DNA of 51,725 nt, taken from NCBI GenBank assembly GCA_002345145.1, contig DDVC01000154.1, positions 14,422 through 66,146 of the forward strand. Direction: 5' to 3'. This stretch comes from Bacteroidetes bacterium UBA2322 (lineage in GTDB: Bacteria > Bacteroidota > Bacteroidia > Chitinophagales > UBA2359). Positions 51,664 through 51,725 of this stretch are shown in pieces (position 1 is the first letter of the stretch; each line of letters opens with the position of its first letter). Position numbers and translations under genes: made by a program. The notes under the pieces are model-generated. The model was not told where the DNA came from. It did not search any database and saw only the letters and a program-made list of their open reading frames with translations.

Positions 51664-51725
51664 ATTAGCCCCGTTTGCAGTGGCGGAAGGGGGGTAATAA
51701 CCGGCAAGCAATAGCAAACCAATTT

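Noticed and set aside
1..51725. tRNA, rRNA, CRISPR arrays, prophage or IS elements
   Set aside because: All gaps were read for tRNA-like cloverleaf ends, regular repeat-spacer units and transposase-like frames. None was found.

Overview
The window looks like chromosomal DNA from a member of the Bacteroidota, probably a Sphingobacteriales, Chitinophagales or Saprospirales relative. Three things point that way. Two large secreted proteins end in type IX secretion (T9SS) sorting domains. Promoter-like motifs of the form TAnnTTTG recur in front of genes on both strands; one has a TTTG box exactly 19 bases upstream, which is the Bacteroidota housekeeping promoter. Several families are typical of the phylum: the DksA-like protein with a degenerate zinc finger, DUF922, DUF5777, DUF6884, a split MetH, and the ileS-dksA-lspA order. 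No tRNA, rRNA, CRISPR array, prophage or insertion sequence was seen. Gene density is high.

Layout. 0-12.5 kb: a CBS-nucleotidyltransferase, a secreted beta-propeller with a lipoprotein behind it, a divergent HxlR regulator/exported pirin pair, a TauE-type permease, ScpA, a secreted carbohydrate-binding esterase, two DinB-fold proteins and a secreted caspase-like protein. 12.6-15.9 kb: three co-directional glycosyltransferases. 15.9-20.4 kb: mnmG, then three parS (ParB-binding) sites within about 220 bp, a DUF922 protein, nadD and a Sua5-type tRNA-modification gene. The parS cluster suggests that this segment lies in the origin-proximal, partition-organising part of the chromosome. 20.4-24.3 kb: a mannosyltransferase-like membrane enzyme and two proteins of unknown function.

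24.3-29.0 kb is the most distinctive accessory block: a small Cys-rich membrane protein, an MbnP-like lipoprotein and an MbnH-like di-heme peroxidase. This is probably a copper-handling set, in which the peroxidase modifies a tryptophan on its partner. A membrane Ser/Thr kinase fused to a formylglycine-generating-enzyme-like domain follows. 29-36.7 kb: a radical SAM/SPASM protein, a DUF6884 protein, a TrkH/TrkA-type potassium uptake pair, glycerol-3-phosphate dehydrogenase, a DUF5777 outer-membrane protein and a small Spy-like periplasmic protein. 37-42 kb: ileS, whose signature motif is GxHH instead of HxGH, then a dksA-like gene and lspA. 42-51.7 kb: an AddA/RecB-like helicase-nuclease, a 0.7-kb gap with nested repeats, a glycosyltransferase, a MetH without its homocysteine domain, and a Fic protein whose promoter is covered by four copies of a 13-bp operator-like motif.

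Most genes form one- to three-gene transcription units. The clearest functional groupings are the glycosyltransferase run, the MbnP/MbnH set, trkH-trkA, ileS-dksA-lspA, and the divergent hxlR/pirin pair. All assignments come from reading motifs in the translations; no database search was run.
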